Source: Anaspis maculata (lineage: Eukaryota; Arthropoda; Insecta; Coleoptera; Scraptiidae). Taken from it: 64,000 nt of DNA. The notes under the pieces were generated by a model. The model was not told where the DNA came from. It did not search any database and saw only the letters and a program-made list of their open reading frames with translations. Where the stretch lies: the NCBI GenBank assembly GCA_949128115.1, contig OX421962.1, forward strand, positions 12,289,262 to 12,353,261, in the 5' to 3' direction. Both the position numbers and the translations under genes were made by a program. This document shows, piece after piece, positions 24,545 to 39,000 of the stretch. Position 1 is the stretch's first letter, and every line of letters starts with the position of its first letter.

Positions 24545-27290
24545 GATCGTTTTTAAAGTCACGTGGGTTAAAGTTTGAAGTCACGTGGGTTGGAGCCTGA
24601 AGTCATGTGGGTTAAAACCTGAACTTTTTGGATAACAAATGTGTCTTTTTTTTGATATTTGTGTTCGTTCGTCAGATGTTGTGTTTGGAACAAGTAGCTG
24701 CCAACTCAAAAAGTGGTGACCGATCGTTTTTAAAGTCACGTGGGTTGGAGTTTTAAGTCACGTGGGTTGGAGCCTGAAGTCACGTGGGTTAAGACCTGAA
24801 CTTTTTGGATAACAATTGTGTCTTTTTTTTTGATATTTGTGTTCGTTTGACGGCTGTTGCGTTTGGAACAAGTAGCTGCCAACTTCAAAAGTGGTGACCG
24901 ATCGTTTTCAAAGTCACGTGGGTTGAAGCCTGGAGTCACGTGGGTTGAAGCCTGAAGTCACGTGGGTTTAGACCTGAACTTTTTGGATAATAATTGTGTC
25001 TTTTTTTTTATATTTGTGTTCGTTCGTCAGATGTTGCGTTTGGAACAAGTAGCTACCAACTTCAAAAGTGGTGACCGATCGTTTTCAAAGTCACGTGGGT
25101 TGAAGCCTGAAGTCACGTGGGTTGAAGCCTGAAGTCACGTGGGTTGAAACCTGAACTTCTTGGATAACAATTGTGTCTTTAGTTTTTTGAAATTTGTGTT
25201 CGTTCATCAGTTGTTGCGTTTGGAACAAGTAGCTGCCAACTTCAAAAGTGGTGACCAATCGATTTCAAAGTCACGTGGGTTGAAGCCTGAAGTCACGTGG
25301 GTTGAAGCTTGGAGTCACGTGGGTTGGAGCCTGAAGTCACGTGGGTTCAAACCTGAAATTTTTAGATAACAATTGTGTCTTTTTTTTTAATTTGTGTTCG
25401 TTCATCAGTTGTTGCGTTTGGAACAAGTAGCTGCCAACTTCAAAAGTGGTAACTGATCGTTTTCAAAGTCACGTGGGTTGAAGCCTGAAGTCACGTGGGT
25501 TGAAGCCTGGAGTCACGTGGGTCAAAACCTGAACTTTTTGAATAACGATTGTGCCTTAAGTTTTTTTATATTTGTGTTCGTCAGATGTTGCGTTTGGAAC
25601 AAGTAGCTGCCAACTCGAAAAGTGGTGACCGATCGTTTTTGAAGTCACGTGGGTTAAAGTTTGAAGTCACGTGGGTTGGAGCCTGAAGTCACGTGGGTTA
25701 AGACCTGAACTTTTTGGATAACAATTGTGTCCTTTTTTTTATATTTGTGTTCATTTGACGGATGTTGCGTTTGGAACAAGTAGCTGTCAACTCAAAAAGT
25801 GGTGACCGATCGTTTTTAAAGTCACGTGGGTTAAAATTTGAAGTCACGTGGGTTGGAGCCTGAAGTCACGTGGGTTGAAACCTGAACTTTTTGGATAACA
25901 ATTGTGTCTTTTTTTTCGATATTTGTGTTCGTTTGACGGATGTTGCGTTTGGAACAAGTAGCTGCCAACTCCAAAAGTGGTGACGGATCGCTTCAAAAGT
26001 CACGTGTTTTGAAGCCTGGAGTCCCGCGGGTTGAAGCCTGAAGTTACGTGGGTTGGAGCCTGAAGTCACGTGGGTTAAAACCTGAAATTTTTAGATAACA
26101 ATTGTGTCTTTTTTTTTTAAATTTGTGTTCGTTCATCAGTTGTTGCGTTTGGAACAAGTAGCTGCCAACTCAAGAAGTGGTGACCGATCGTTTTTAAAGT
26201 CACGTGGGTTAAAGTTTGAAGTCACGTGGGTTGGAGCCTGAAGTCACGTGGGTTAAAACCTGAACTTTTTGGATAACAAATGTGTCTTTTTTTTGATATT
26301 TGTGTTCGTTCGTCAGATGTTGTGTTTGGAACAAGTAGCTGCCAACTCAAAAAGTGGTGACCGATCGTTTTTAAAGTCACGTGGGTTGGAGTTTTAAGTC
26401 ACGTGGGTTGGAGCCTGAAGTCACGTGGGTTAAGACCTGAACTTTTTGGATAACAATTGTGTCTTTTTTTTTGATATTTGTGTTCGTTTGACGGCTGTTG
26501 CGTTTGGAACAAGTAGCTGCCAACTTCAAAAGTGGTGACCGATCGTTTTCAAAGTCACGTGGGTTGAAGCCTGGAGTCACGTGGGTTGAAGCCTGAAGTC
26601 ACGTGGGTTTAGACCTGAACTTTTTGGATAATAATTGTGTCTTTTTTTTTATATTTGTGTTCGTTCGTCAGATGTTGCGTTTGGAACAAGTAGCTACCAA
26701 CTTCAAAAGTGGTGACCGATCGTTTTCAAAGTCACGTGGGTTGAAGCCTGAAGTCACGTGGGTTGAAGCATGAAGTCACGTGGGTTGAAACCTGAACTTT
26801 TTGGATAACAATTGTGTCTTTAGTTTTTTGAAATTTGTGTTCGTTCATCAGTTGTTACGTTTGGAACAAGTAGCTGCCAACTTCAAAAGTGGTGACCGAT
26901 CGATTTCAAAGTCACGTGGGTTGAAGCCTGAAGTCACGTGGGTTGAAGCCTGGAGTCACGTGGGTTGGAGCCTGAAGTCTCGTGGGTTTAAACCTGAAAT
27001 TTTTAGATAACAATTGTGTCTTTTTTTTTTTAATTTGTGTTCGTTCATCAGTTGTTGCGTTTGGAACAAGTAGCTGCCAACTTCAAAAGTGGTGACTGAT
27101 CGTTTTCAAAGTCACGTGGGTTGAAGCCTGAAGTCACGTGGGTTGAAGCCTGGAGTCACGTGGGTCAAAACCTGAACTTTTTGAATAACGATTGTGCCTT
27201 AAGTTTTTTTTATATTTGTGTTCGTCAGATGTTGCGTTTGGAACAAGTAGCTGCCAACTCAAAAAGTGGTGACCGATCGTTTTTAAAGTC
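24545..27290. repeat. Duplicated satellite module (offset 1641)
   Basis: 24545-25650 recurs at about 26186-27290. Markers are GATAACAAATGTGTC and the diverged 22-mer GGAGTTTTAAGTCACG. A further partial copy starts near 27298. Confidence 0.75.
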
Positions 27291-29663
27291 ACGTGAGTTG
27301 GAGTTTTAAGTCACGTGGGTTGGAGCCTGAAGTCACGTGGGTTAAGACCTGAACTTTTTTGATAACAATTGTGTCTTTTTTTTTGATATTTGTGTTCGTT
27401 TGACGGCTGTTGCGTTTGGAACAAGTAGCTGCCAACTTCAAAAGTGGTGACCGATCGTTTTCAAAGTCACGTGGGTTGAAGCCTGGAGGCACGTGGGTTG
27501 AAGCCCGAAGTCACGTGAGTTTAGACCTGAACTTTTTGGATAATAATTGTGTCTTTTTTTTCATATTTGTGTTCGTTCGTCAGATGTTGCGTTTGGAACA
27601 AGTAGCTACCAACTTCAAAAGTGGTGACCGATCGTTTTCAAAGTCACGTGGGTTGAAGCCTGAAGTCACGTGGGTTGAAGCCTGAAGTCACGTGGGTTGG
27701 AACCTGAACTTTTTGGATAACAATTGTGTCTTTTTTTTCGATATTTGTGTTCGTTTGACGGCTGTTGCGTTTGGAACAAGTAGCTGCCAACTTCAAAAGT
27801 GGTGACCGATCGTTTTCAAAGTCACGTGGGTTGAAGCCTGGAGTCACGTGGGTTGAAGCCTGAAGTCACGTGGGTTTAGACCTGAACTTTTTGGATAATA
27901 ATTGTGTCTTTTTTTTCATATTTGTGTTCGTTCGTCAGATGTTGCGTTTGGAACAAGTAGCTACCAACTTCAAAAGTGGTGACCGATCGTTTCCAAAGTC
28001 ACGTGGGTTGAAGCCTGAAGTCACGTGGGTTGAAACCTGAACTTTTTGGATAACAATTGTGTCTTTTTTTTCGATATTTGTGTTCGTTTGACGGATGTTG
28101 CTTTTGGAACAAGTAGCTGCCAACTCCAAAAGTGGTGACGGATCGTTTTAAAAGTCACGTGGGTTGAAGCCTGGAGTCACGTGGGTTGAAGCCTGAAGTC
28201 ACGTGGGTTGGAGCCTGAAGTCACGTGGGTTAAGACCTGAACTTTTTGGATAACAATTGTGTCTTTTTTTTTGATATCTGTGTTCGTTTGACGGATGTTG
28301 CGTTTGGAACAAGTAGCTGCCAACTCAAAAAGTGGTGACCGATGGTTTTTAAGTCACGTGGGTTGAAGTTTGAAGTCACGTGGGTTGGAGCCTGAAGTCA
28401 CGTGTGTTCAAACCTGAACTTTTTGGATAACAATTGTGTCTTTTTTTTTGATATTTGTGTTCGTTCGTCGGATGTTGCGTTTGGAACAAGTAGCTGCCAA
28501 CTCCAAAAGTGGTGACGGATTGTTTTTAAAGTCACGTGGGTTGAAGCCTGGAGTCACGTGGGTTTGAACCTGAACTTTTTGGATATAAAGTGTGTCTTTT
28601 TTTTTTGATATTTGTGTTCGTTTGACAGATGTTGCGTTTGGAGCAAGTAGCTGCCAACTTCAAAAGTGGTGACCGATCGTTTCAAAAAACACGTGGGTTG
28701 ATGCCTGAAGTCACGTGGGTTGAAGCCTGAAGTCACGTGGGTTGAAGCCTGAGGTCACGTGGGTTGAAGGCTGGAGTCACATGGGTTGAAACCTGAACTT
28801 TTTGGATAACAATTGTGTCTTTTTTTTGATATTTGTGTTCGTTCGTCAGATGTTGCGTTTGGAACAAGTAGCTGCCAACTTCAAAAGTGGTGACCGATCG
28901 TTTTAAAAGTCACGTGGGTTGAAGTTTGAAGTCACTTGGGTTGGAGCTTGAAGTCACGTGGGTTAAAACCTGAATTTTTTGGATAACAATTGTGTCTTTT
29001 TTTTTATATTTGTGTTCGTTCGTCAGATGTTGCGTTTGGAACAAGTAGCTGCCAACTCCAAAAGTGGTGACCGATCGTTTTAAAAGTCACGTGGGTTGAA
29101 GTTTGAAGTCACTTGGGTTGGAGCCTGAAGTCACGTGGGTTAAAACCTGAACTTTTTGGATAACAATTGTGTCTTTTTTTTTATATTTGTGTTCCTTCGT
29201 CAGATGTTGCGTTTGGAACAAGTAGCTGCCAACTCAAAAAGTGGTGACCGATCGTTTTAAAGTCACGTGGGTTGGAGTTCGAAGTCACGTGAGTTGGAGC
29301 CCAAAGTCACGTGGGTTAGGACCTGAACTTTTTGGATAACAATTGTGTCTTTTTTTTCGATATTTGTGTTCGTTTGACGGATGTTGCGTTTGGAACAAGT
29401 GGCTGCCAACTCCAAAAGTGGTGACGGATCGTTTTAAAAGTCACGTGGGTTGAAGCCTGAAGTCACGTGGGTTGAAGCCTGAAGTCACGTGGGTTGGAGC
29501 CTGAAGTCACGTGGGTTAGGACCTGAACTTTTTGGATAACAATTGTGTCTTTTTTTTTGATATTTGTGTTCGTTTAACGGATGTTGCGTTTGGAATAAAT
29601 AGCTGCCAACTCAAAAAGTGGTGACCGATCGTTTTTAAAGTCACGTTAGTTGAAGTTTGGAGT

Positions 29664-32600
29664 CACGTGGGTTGGACCCTGAAGTCACGTGGGTTTAAAC
29701 CTGTACTTTTTGGATAACAATTGTGTCTTTTTTTTTGATATTTGTGTTCGTTCGTCGGATGTTGCGTTTGGAACAAGTAGCTGCCAACTTCAAAAGTGGT
29801 GACGGATTGTTTCAAAAGTCACGTGAGTTGAAGCCTGAAGTCACGTGGGTTGAAGTCTGAAGTCACGTGGGTTGAAGCCTGAAGTCACGTGGGTTAAAAC
29901 CTGAAATTTTTAGATAACAGTTGTGTCTTTTTTTTTGAAATTTGTGTTCGTTCATCAGTTGTTGCGTTTGGAACAAGTAGCTGCCAACTTCAAAAGTGGT
30001 GACTGATCGTTTTCGAAGTCACGTGCGTTGGAGCCTGAAGTCGCGTGGGTTGAAGCCTGGAGTCACGTGGGTTAAAACCTGAACTTTTTGAATAACAATT
30101 GTGTCTCAAGTTTTTTTTATATTTTCGTTCGTCAGATGTTGCGTTTGGAACAAGTAGCTGCTAATTCAAAAAGTGGTGCCCGATCGTTTTCAAAGTCACG
30201 TGGGTTGAAGTTTGAAGTCACGTGGGTTGGAGCCTGAAGTCACGTGGGTTAAAACCTGAACTCTTTGGATATCAATTGTGTCTTTTTTTTTGATATTTGT
30301 GTTCGTTCGTCAGATGTTGCGTTTGGAACAAGTAGCTGCCAACTCAAAAAGTGGTGACCGATCGTTTTTAAAGTCACGTGGGTTGGAGTTTGTAGTCACG
30401 TGGGTTGGAGCCTGAAGTCACGTGGGTTAAGACCTGAACTTTTTGGATAACAATTGTGTCTTTTTTTTTGATATTTGTGTTAGTTTGACGGATGTTGCGT
30501 TTGGAACAAGTAGCTGCCAACTCCAAAAGTGGTGACGGATCGTTTCAGAAGGCACGTGGTTTGAAGCCTGGAGTCACGTGGGTTGAAGCCTGAAGTCACG
30601 TGGGTTTAAACCTGAACTTTTTGGATAACAATTGGGTCTTTTTTTTTTGATATTTGTGTTCGTTCGTCAGATGTTGCGTTTGGAACAAGTAGCTGCCAAC
30701 TTCAAAAGTGGTGACCGATCAATTTCAAAGTCACGTGGGTTGAAGCCTGAAGTCACTTGGGTTGAAGCCTGAAGTCACGTGGGTTGAAACCTGAACTTTT
30801 TGGATAACAATTGTGTCTTTAGTTTTTTGAAATTTTTGTTCGTTCATCAGTTGTTGCGTTTGGAACAAGTAGCTGCCAACTTCAAAAGTGGTGACCGATC
30901 GATTTCAAAGTCACGTGGGTTGAAGCCTGAAGTCACGTGGGTTGAAACCTGAATTTTTTGGATAACAATTGTTTCTTCAGTTTTTTTTATATTTTTGTGT
31001 TCGTTCGTCAGATGTTGCGTTTGGAACAAGTAGCTGCCAACTCCAAAAGTGGTGACGGATTGTTTTAAAAGTTACGTAGTTTGAAGCCTGGAGTCACGTG
31101 GGTTGAAGCCTGGAGGCACGTGGGCCCTCACCTGAAATTTTCAGATAACAATTGTGTCTTTTTTTTTGAAATTTGTGTTCGTTCGTCAGATGTTGCGTTT
31201 GGAACAAGAAGCTGCCAACTTGAAAAGTGGTGACCGATCGTTTTCAAAGTCACGTGGGTTGAAGTTTGGAGTCACGTGGGTTGGAGCCTGAAGTCACGTG
31301 GGTTTAAACCTGAAATTTTTAGATAACAATTGTGTCTTTTTTTTTGAAATTTGTGATCGTTCATCAGTTGTTGCGTTTGGGACAAGTAGCTGCCAACTTC
31401 AAAAGTGGTGACTGATCGTTTTCAAAGTCACGTGGGTTGAAGCCTGAAGTCACGTGGGTTGAAGCCTGAAATCACGTGGGTTGAAGCCTGAAATCACGTG
31501 GGTTGAAGCCTGAAGTCACGTGGGTCAAGACCTGAACTTTTTGGATAACAATTGTGTCTTTTTTTTGATATTTGTGTTAGTTTGACGGATGTTGCGTTTG
31601 GAACAAGTAGCTGCCAACTCCAGAAGTGGTGACGGATCGTTTCAAAAGTCACGTGGTTTGAAGCCTGGAGTCACGTGGGTTGAAGCCTGAAGTCACGTGG
31701 GTTGAAACCTGAACTTTTTGGATAACAATTGTGTCTTTAGTTTTTTGAAATTTGTGTTCGTTCATCAGTTGTTGCGTTTGGAACAAGTAGCTGCCAACTT
31801 CAAAAGTGGTGACCGATCGATTTCAAAGTCACGTGGGTTGGACCCTGAAGTCACGTGGGTTTAAACCTGTACTTTTTGGATAACAATTGTGTCTTTTTTT
31901 TTGATATTTGTGTTCGTTCGTCGGATGTTGCGTTTGGAACAAGTAGCTGCCAACTTCAAAAGTGGTGACGGATTGTTTCAAAAGTCACGTGAGTTGAAGC
32001 CTGAAGTCACGTGGGTTGAAGTCTGAAGTCACGTGGGTTGAAGCCTGAAGTCACGTGGGTTAAAACCTGAAATTTTTAGATAACAATTGTGTCTTTTTTT
32101 TTGAAATTTGTGTTCGTTCATCAGTTGTTGCGTTTGGAACAAGTAGCTGCCAACTTCAAAAGTGGTGACTGATCGTTTTCGAAGTCACGTGCGTTGGAGC
32201 CTGAAGTCGCGTGGGTTGAAGCCTGGAGTCACGTGGGTTAAAACCTGAACTTTTTGAATAACAATTGTGTCTCAAGTTTTTTTTATATTTTCGTTCGTCA
32301 GATGTTGCGTTCGGAACAAGTAGCTGCTAATTCAAAAAGTGGTGCCCGATCGTTTTTAAAGTCACGTGGGTTGAAGTTTGAAGTCACGTGGGTTGGAGCC
32401 TGAAGTCACGTGGGTTAAAACCTGAACTCTTTGGATATCAATTGTGTCTTTTTTTTTGATATTTGTGTTCGTTCGTCAGATGTTGCGTTTGGAACAAGTA
32501 GCTGCCAACTCAAAAAGTGGTGACCGATCGTTTTTAAAGTCACGTGGGTTGGAGTTTGTAGTCACGTGGGTTGGAGCCTGAAGTCACGTGGGTTAAGACC

Positions 32601-33940
32601 TGAACTTTTTGGATAACAATTGTGTCTTTTTTTTTGATATTTGTGTTAGTTTGACGGATGTTGCGTTTGGAACAAGTAGCTGCCAACTCCAAAAGGGTTG
32701 ACGGATCGTTTCAGAAGGCACGTGGTTTGAAGCCTGGAGTCACGTGGGTTGAAGCCTGAAGTCACGTGGGTTTAAATCTGAACTTTTTGGATAACAATTG
32801 GGTCTTTTTTTTTGATATTTGTGTTCGTTCGTCAGATGTTGCGTTTGGAACAAGTAGCTGCCAACTTCAAAAGTGGTGACCGATCAATTTCAAAGTCACG
32901 TGGGTTGAAGCCTGAAGTCACTTGGGTTGAAGCCTGAAGTCACGTGGGTTGAAACCTGAACTTTTTGGATAACATTTGTGTCTTTAGTTTTTTGAAATTT
33001 TTGTTCGTTCATCAGTTGTTGCGTTTGGAACAAGTAGCTGCCAACTTCAAAAGTGGTGACCGATCGATTTCAAAGTCACGTGGGTTGAAGCCTGAAGTCA
33101 CGTGGGTTGAAACCTGAATTTATTGGATAACAATTGTTTCTTCAGTTTTTTTTATATTTTTGTGTTCGTTCGTCAGATGTTGCGTTTGGAACAAGTAGCT
33201 GCCAACTCCAAAAGTGGTGACGGATTGTTTTAAAAGTTACGTAGTTTGAAGCCTGGAGTCACGTGGGTTGAAGCCTGGAGGCACGTGGGCCCTCACCTGA
33301 AATTTTCAGATAACAATTGTGTCTTTTTTTTTGAAATTTGTGTTCGTTCGTCAGATGTTGCGTTTGGAACGAGAAGCTGCCAACTTGAAAAGTGGTGACC
33401 GATCGTTTTCAAAGTCACGTGGGTTGAAGTTTGGAGTCACGTGGGTTGGAGCCTGAAGTCACGTGGGTTTAAACCTGAAATTTTCAGATAACAATTGTGT
33501 CTTTTTTTTTGAAATTTGTGTTCGTTCATCAGTTGTTGCGTTTGGGACAAGTAGCTGCCAACTTCAAAAGTGGTGACTGATCGTTTTCAAAGTCACGTGG
33601 GTTGAAGCCTGAAGTCACGTGGGTTGAAGCCTGAAATCACGTGGGTTGAAGCCTGAAATCACGTGGGTTGAAGCCTGAAGTCACGTGGGTTAAGACCTGA
33701 ACTTTTTGGATAACAATTGTGTCTTTTTTTTAATATTTGTGTTAGTTTGACGGATGTTGCGTTTGGAACAAGTAGCTGCCAACTCCAGAAGTGGTGACGG
33801 ATCGTTTCAAAAGTCACGTGGTTTGAAGCCTGAAGTCACGTGGGTTGAAACCTGAACTTTTTGGATAACAATTGTGTCTTTAGTTTTTTGAAATTTGTGT
33901 TCGTTCATCAGTTGTTGCGTTTGGAACAAGTAGCTGCCAA
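29664..33940. repeat. Tandem duplication of a 2166-bp satellite module
   Basis: 29664-31829 and 31830 to about 33940 are head-to-tail copies at offset 2166. Shared private variants include ACCTGTACTTTTTGG (29701 and 31867), TTTCAGAAGGCACGTGG (30541 and 32707) and GTGGGCCCTCACC (near 31121 and 33287). Scattered substitutions and a 22-bp deletion in the second copy show it is older than the left-block duplications. Confidence 0.85.
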
Positions 33941-36049
33941 CTCAAAAAGTGGTGACCGATCGTTTTTAAAGTCACGTGGGTTGAAGCCTGGAGTCACGTG
34001 GGTTGAAGCCTGGAGGCACGTGGGTTTAAACCTGGAATTTTTAGATAACAATTGTGTCTTTTTTTTTTTATATTTGTGCTCGTTCGTCGGATGTTGCGTT
34101 TGGAACAAGTAGCTGCCAACTCCAAAAGTGGTGACGGATTGTTTTAAAAGTCACGTGAGTTGAAGCCTGGAGTCACGTGGGCTGAAGCCTGGAGTCACGT
34201 GGGTTTAAACCTGAACTTTTTGGATAACAATTGTGTCTTTTTTTCTATATTTGTATTCGTTCGTCAGATGTTGCGTTCGGAACAAGTAGCTGCCAACTTC
34301 AAAAGTGGTGACCGATTGTTTCAAAAAACACGTGGGTTGATGCCTGAAGTCACGTGGGTTGAAGCCTGAAGTCACGTGGGTTGAAGCCTGAGGTCACGTG
34401 GGTTGAAGGCTGGAGTCACGTGGGTTAAAACCTGAACTTTTTGGATAAAAATTGTGTCTTTTTTTTTGATATTTGTGTTCGTTCGTCAGATGTTGCGTTT
34501 GGAACAAGTAGCTGCCAACTTCAAAAGTGGTGACCGATCGTTTTAAAAGTCACGTGGGTTGAAGCCTGAAGTCACGTGGGTTGAAACCTGAAATTTTTAG
34601 ATAACAATTGTGTCTTTTTTTTTTAAATTTGTGTTCGTTCGTCAGATGTTGCGTTTGGAACAAGTAGCTGCCAACTCCAAAAGTGGTGACCGATCGTTTT
34701 AAAAGTCACGTGGGTTGAAGTTTGAAGTCACGTAGGTTGGAGCCTGAAGTCACGTGGGTTAAAATCTGAACTTTTTGGATAACAATTGTGTCTTTTTTTT
34801 TGATATTTGTGTTCGTTTGTCAGATGTTGCGTTTGGAACAAGTAGCTGCCAACTCAAAAAGTGGTGACCGATCGTTTTTGAAGTCACGTGGGTTTGAGTT
34901 TGTAGTCACGTGGGTTGGAGCTTGAAGTCACGTGAATTAGGACCTGATCTTTTTGGATAACATTTGTGTCTTTTTTTTTATATTTGTGTTCGTTTGACGG
35001 ATGTTGCGTTTGGAACAAGTAGCTGCCAACTCCAAAAGTGGTGTCGGATCGTTTTAAAAGTCACGTGGGTTGAAGCCTGGAGTCACGTGGGTTGAAGCCT
35101 GAAGTCACGTGGGTTGAAACCTGAACTTTTTGGATAACAATTGTATCTTTAGTTTTTTGAAATTTGTGTTCGTTCATCAGTTGTTGCGTTTGGAACAAGT
35201 AGCTGCCAACTTCAAAAGTGGTGACCGATCGATTTCAAAGTCACGTGGGTTGAAGCCTGAAGTCACGTGGGTTGAAACCTAAACTTTTTGGATAACAATT
35301 GTTTCTTCAGTTTTTTTTATATTTTTGTGTTCGTTCGTCAGATGTTGCGTTTGGAACAAGTAGCTGCCAACTTCAAAAGTGGTGACCGATCGTTTTAAAA
35401 GTCACGTGGGTTGAAGCGTGATGTCACGTGGGTTGAAGCCTGAAGTCACGTGGGTTGAAACCTGAAATTTTTAGATAACAATTGTGTCTTTTTTTCTTAT
35501 ATTTGTGTTCGTTCGTCAGATGTTGCGTTTGGAACAAGTAGCTGCCAACTCCAAAAGTGGTGTCGGATCGTTTTTAAAGTCACGTGGGTTGAAGCCTGGA
35601 GTCACGTGGGTTGAAGCCTGAAGTCACGTGGGTTGAAACCTGAACTTTTTGGATAACAATTGTGTCTTTAGTTTTTTGAAATTTGTGTTCGTTCATCAGT
35701 TGTTGCGTTTGGAACAAGTAGCTGCCAACTTCAAAAGTGGTGACCGATCGATTTCAAAGTCACGTGGGTTGAAGCCTGAAGTCACGTGGGTTGAAACCTG
35801 AACTTTTTGGATAACAATTGTTTCTTCAGTTTTTTTTTATATTTTTGTGTTCGTTCGTCAGATGTTGCGTTTGGAACAAGTAGCTGCCAACTCAAAAAGT
35901 GGTGACCGATCGTTTTTAAAGTCACGTGGGTTGAAGTTTGAAGTCACGTGGGTTGGAGCCTGAAGTCACGTGGGTTTAAACCTGACCTTTTTGGATAACA
36001 ATTGTGTCTTTTGTTCTGATATTTGTGCTCGTTCGTCGGATGTTGCGTT

Positions 36050-39000
36050 TGGAACAAGTAGCTGCCAACTCAAAAGTGGTGACGGATTGTTTTAAAAGTC
36101 ACGTGGGTTGAAGCCTGGAGTCACGTGGGTTGAAGCCTGGAGTCACGTGGGTTTAAACCTGAAATTTTTAGATAACAATTGTGTCTTTTTTTTTAAATGT
36201 GTGTTCGTTCATCAGTTGTTGCGTTTGGAACAAGTAGCTGCCAACTTCAAAAGTGGTGACTGATCGTTTTCAAAGTCACGTGAGTTGAAGCCTGAAGTCA
36301 CGTGGGTTGAAGCCCGGAGTCACGTGGGTTAAAACCTGAACTTTTTGACTAACAATTGTGTCTTAAGTTTTTTTTATATTTGTGTTCGTCAGATGTTGCG
36401 TTTGGAACAAGTAGCTGCCAACTCGAAAAGTGGTGACCGATCGTTTTTAAAGTCACGTGGGTTGAAGTTTGAAGTCACGTGGGTTGGAGCCTGAAGTCAC
36501 GTGGGTCAAAACCTGAACTCTTTGGATAACAATTGTGTCTTTTTTTTTATATTTGTGTTCGTTCGTCAGATGTTGCGTTTGGAACAAGTAGCTGCCAACT
36601 CAAAAAGTGGTGACCGATCGTTTTTGAAGTCACGTGAGTTGAAGTTTGAAGTCACGTGGGTTGGAGCTTGCAGTCACGTGGGTTGAAACATGAACTCTTT
36701 GGATACAATTGTGTCTTTTTTTTTTATATTTGTGTTCGTTTGTCGGATGTTGCGCTTGGAACAAGTAGCTGCCAACTCCAAAAGTGGTGACGGATCGTTT
36801 TCAAAGTCACGTGGGTTGAAGCCTGGAGTCACGTGGGTTGAAGCCTGGAGTCACGTGGGTTTAAACCTGAACTTTTTGGATAACAATTGTGTCTTTTTTT
36901 CTATATTTGTATTCGTTCGTCAGATGTTGCGTTTGGAACAAGTAGCTGCCAACTTCAAAAGTGGTGACCGATCGTTTCAAAAAACACGTGGGTTGATGCC
37001 TGAAGTCACGTGGGTTGAAGCCTGAAGTCACGTGGGTTGAAGCCTGAGGTCACGTGGGTTGAAGGCTGGAGTCACGTGGGTTAAAACCTGAACTTTTTGG
37101 ATAACAATTGTGTCTTTTTTTTTTATATTTGTGTTCGTTCGTCAGATGTTGCGTTTGGAACAAGTAGCTGCCAACTTCAAAAGTGGTGACCGATCGTTTT
37201 AAAAGTCACGTGGGTTGAAGCCTGAAGTCACGTGGGTTGAAGCCTGAAGTCACGTGGGTTGAAACCTGAAATTTTTAGATAACAATTGTGTCTTTTTCTT
37301 TTATATTTGTGTTCGTTCGTCAGATGTTGCGCTTGGAACAAGTAGCTGCCAACTCGAAAAGTGGTGACCGATCGTTTTTAAAGTCACGTGGGTTGGAGTT
37401 TGAAGTCACGTGGGTTGGAGCTTGAAGTCACGTGGGTTAGGACCTGATCTTTTTGGATAACATTTGTGTCTTTTTTTTTTATATTTGTGTTCGTTTGACG
37501 GATGTTGCGTTTGGAACAAGTAGCTGCCAACTCCAAAAGTGGTGTCGGATCGTTTTAAAAGTCACGTGGGTTGAAGCCTGAAGTCACGTGGTTTAGAGCC
37601 TGAAGTCACGTGGGTTAGGACCTGAACTTTTTGGATAACAATTGTGTCTTTTTTTTTTGATATTTGTGTTCGTTTGACGGATGTTGCGTTTGGAACAAGT
37701 AGCTGCCAACTCAAAAAGTGGTGACCGATCGTTTTCAAAGTCACGTGGGTTGAAGTTTGAAGTTACGTGGGTTGGAGCCTGAAGCCACGTGGGTTTAAAC
37801 CTGAACTTTTTGGATAACAATTGTGTCTATTTTTTGATATTTTTGTTCGTTCGTCGGATGTTGCGTTTGGAACGAGTAGCTGCCAACTTGAAAAGTGGTG
37901 ACCGATCGTTTTTAAAGTCACGTGGGTTGAAGTTTGAAGTCACGTGGGTTGGAGCCTGAAGTCACGTGGGTTTGAACCTGAACTTTTTGGATAACAATTG
38001 TGTCTTTTTTTTTTATATTTGTGCTCGTTCGTCGGATGTTGCGTTTGGAACAAGTAGCTGCCAACTCCAAAAGTGGTGACGGATTGTTTTAAAAGTCACG
38101 TGGGTTGAAGCCTGGAGTCACGTGAGTTCAAACCTGAAATGTTTAGATAACAATTGTGTCTTTTTTTTTGAAATTTGTGTTCGTTCATCAGTTGTTGCGT
38201 TTGGAACAAGTAGCTGCCAACTTCAAAAGTGGTGACTGATCGTTTTCAAAGTCACGTGGGTTGAAGCCTGAAGTCACGTGGGTTGAAGCCTGAAGTCACG
38301 TGGGTTAAAACCTGAAATTTTTAGATAACAATTGTGTCTTTTTTTTCAAATTTGTGTTCGTTCATCAGTTGTGGCGTTTGGAACAAGTAGCTGCCAACTT
38401 CAAAAGTGGTGACTGATCGTTTTCAAAGTCACGTGAGTTGAAGCCTGAAGTCACGTGGGTTGAAGCCTGGAGTCACGTGGGTTGAAACCTGGACTTTTTG
38501 AATAACAATTGTGTCTTGAGTTTTTTTTATATTTGTGTTCGTCAGATGTTGCGTTTGGAACAAGTAGCTGCCAACTCAAAAAGTGGTGACCGATCGTTTT
38601 TAAAGTCACGTGTGTTGAAGTTTGAAGTCACGTGGGTTGGAGCCTGAAGTCACGTGGGTTAAAACCTGAACTGTTTGGATAACAATTGTGTCTTTTTTTT
38701 ATATTTGTGTTCGTTCGTCAGATGTTGCGTTTGGAACAAGTAGCTGCCAACTCAAAAAGTGGTGACCGATCGTTTTTGAAGTCACGTGGGGTGGAGTTTG
38801 AAGTCACGTAGGTTGGAGCCTGAAGTCACGTGGGTTAAGACCTGAACTTTTTGGATAACAATTGTGTCTTTTTTTTTGATATTTGTGTTCGTTTGACGGA
38901 TGTTGCGTTTGGAACAAGTTGCTGCCAACTCCAAAAGTGGTGTCGGATCGTTTTAAAAGTCACGTGGGTTGAAGCCTGGAGTCACGTGGGTTGAAGTCTG

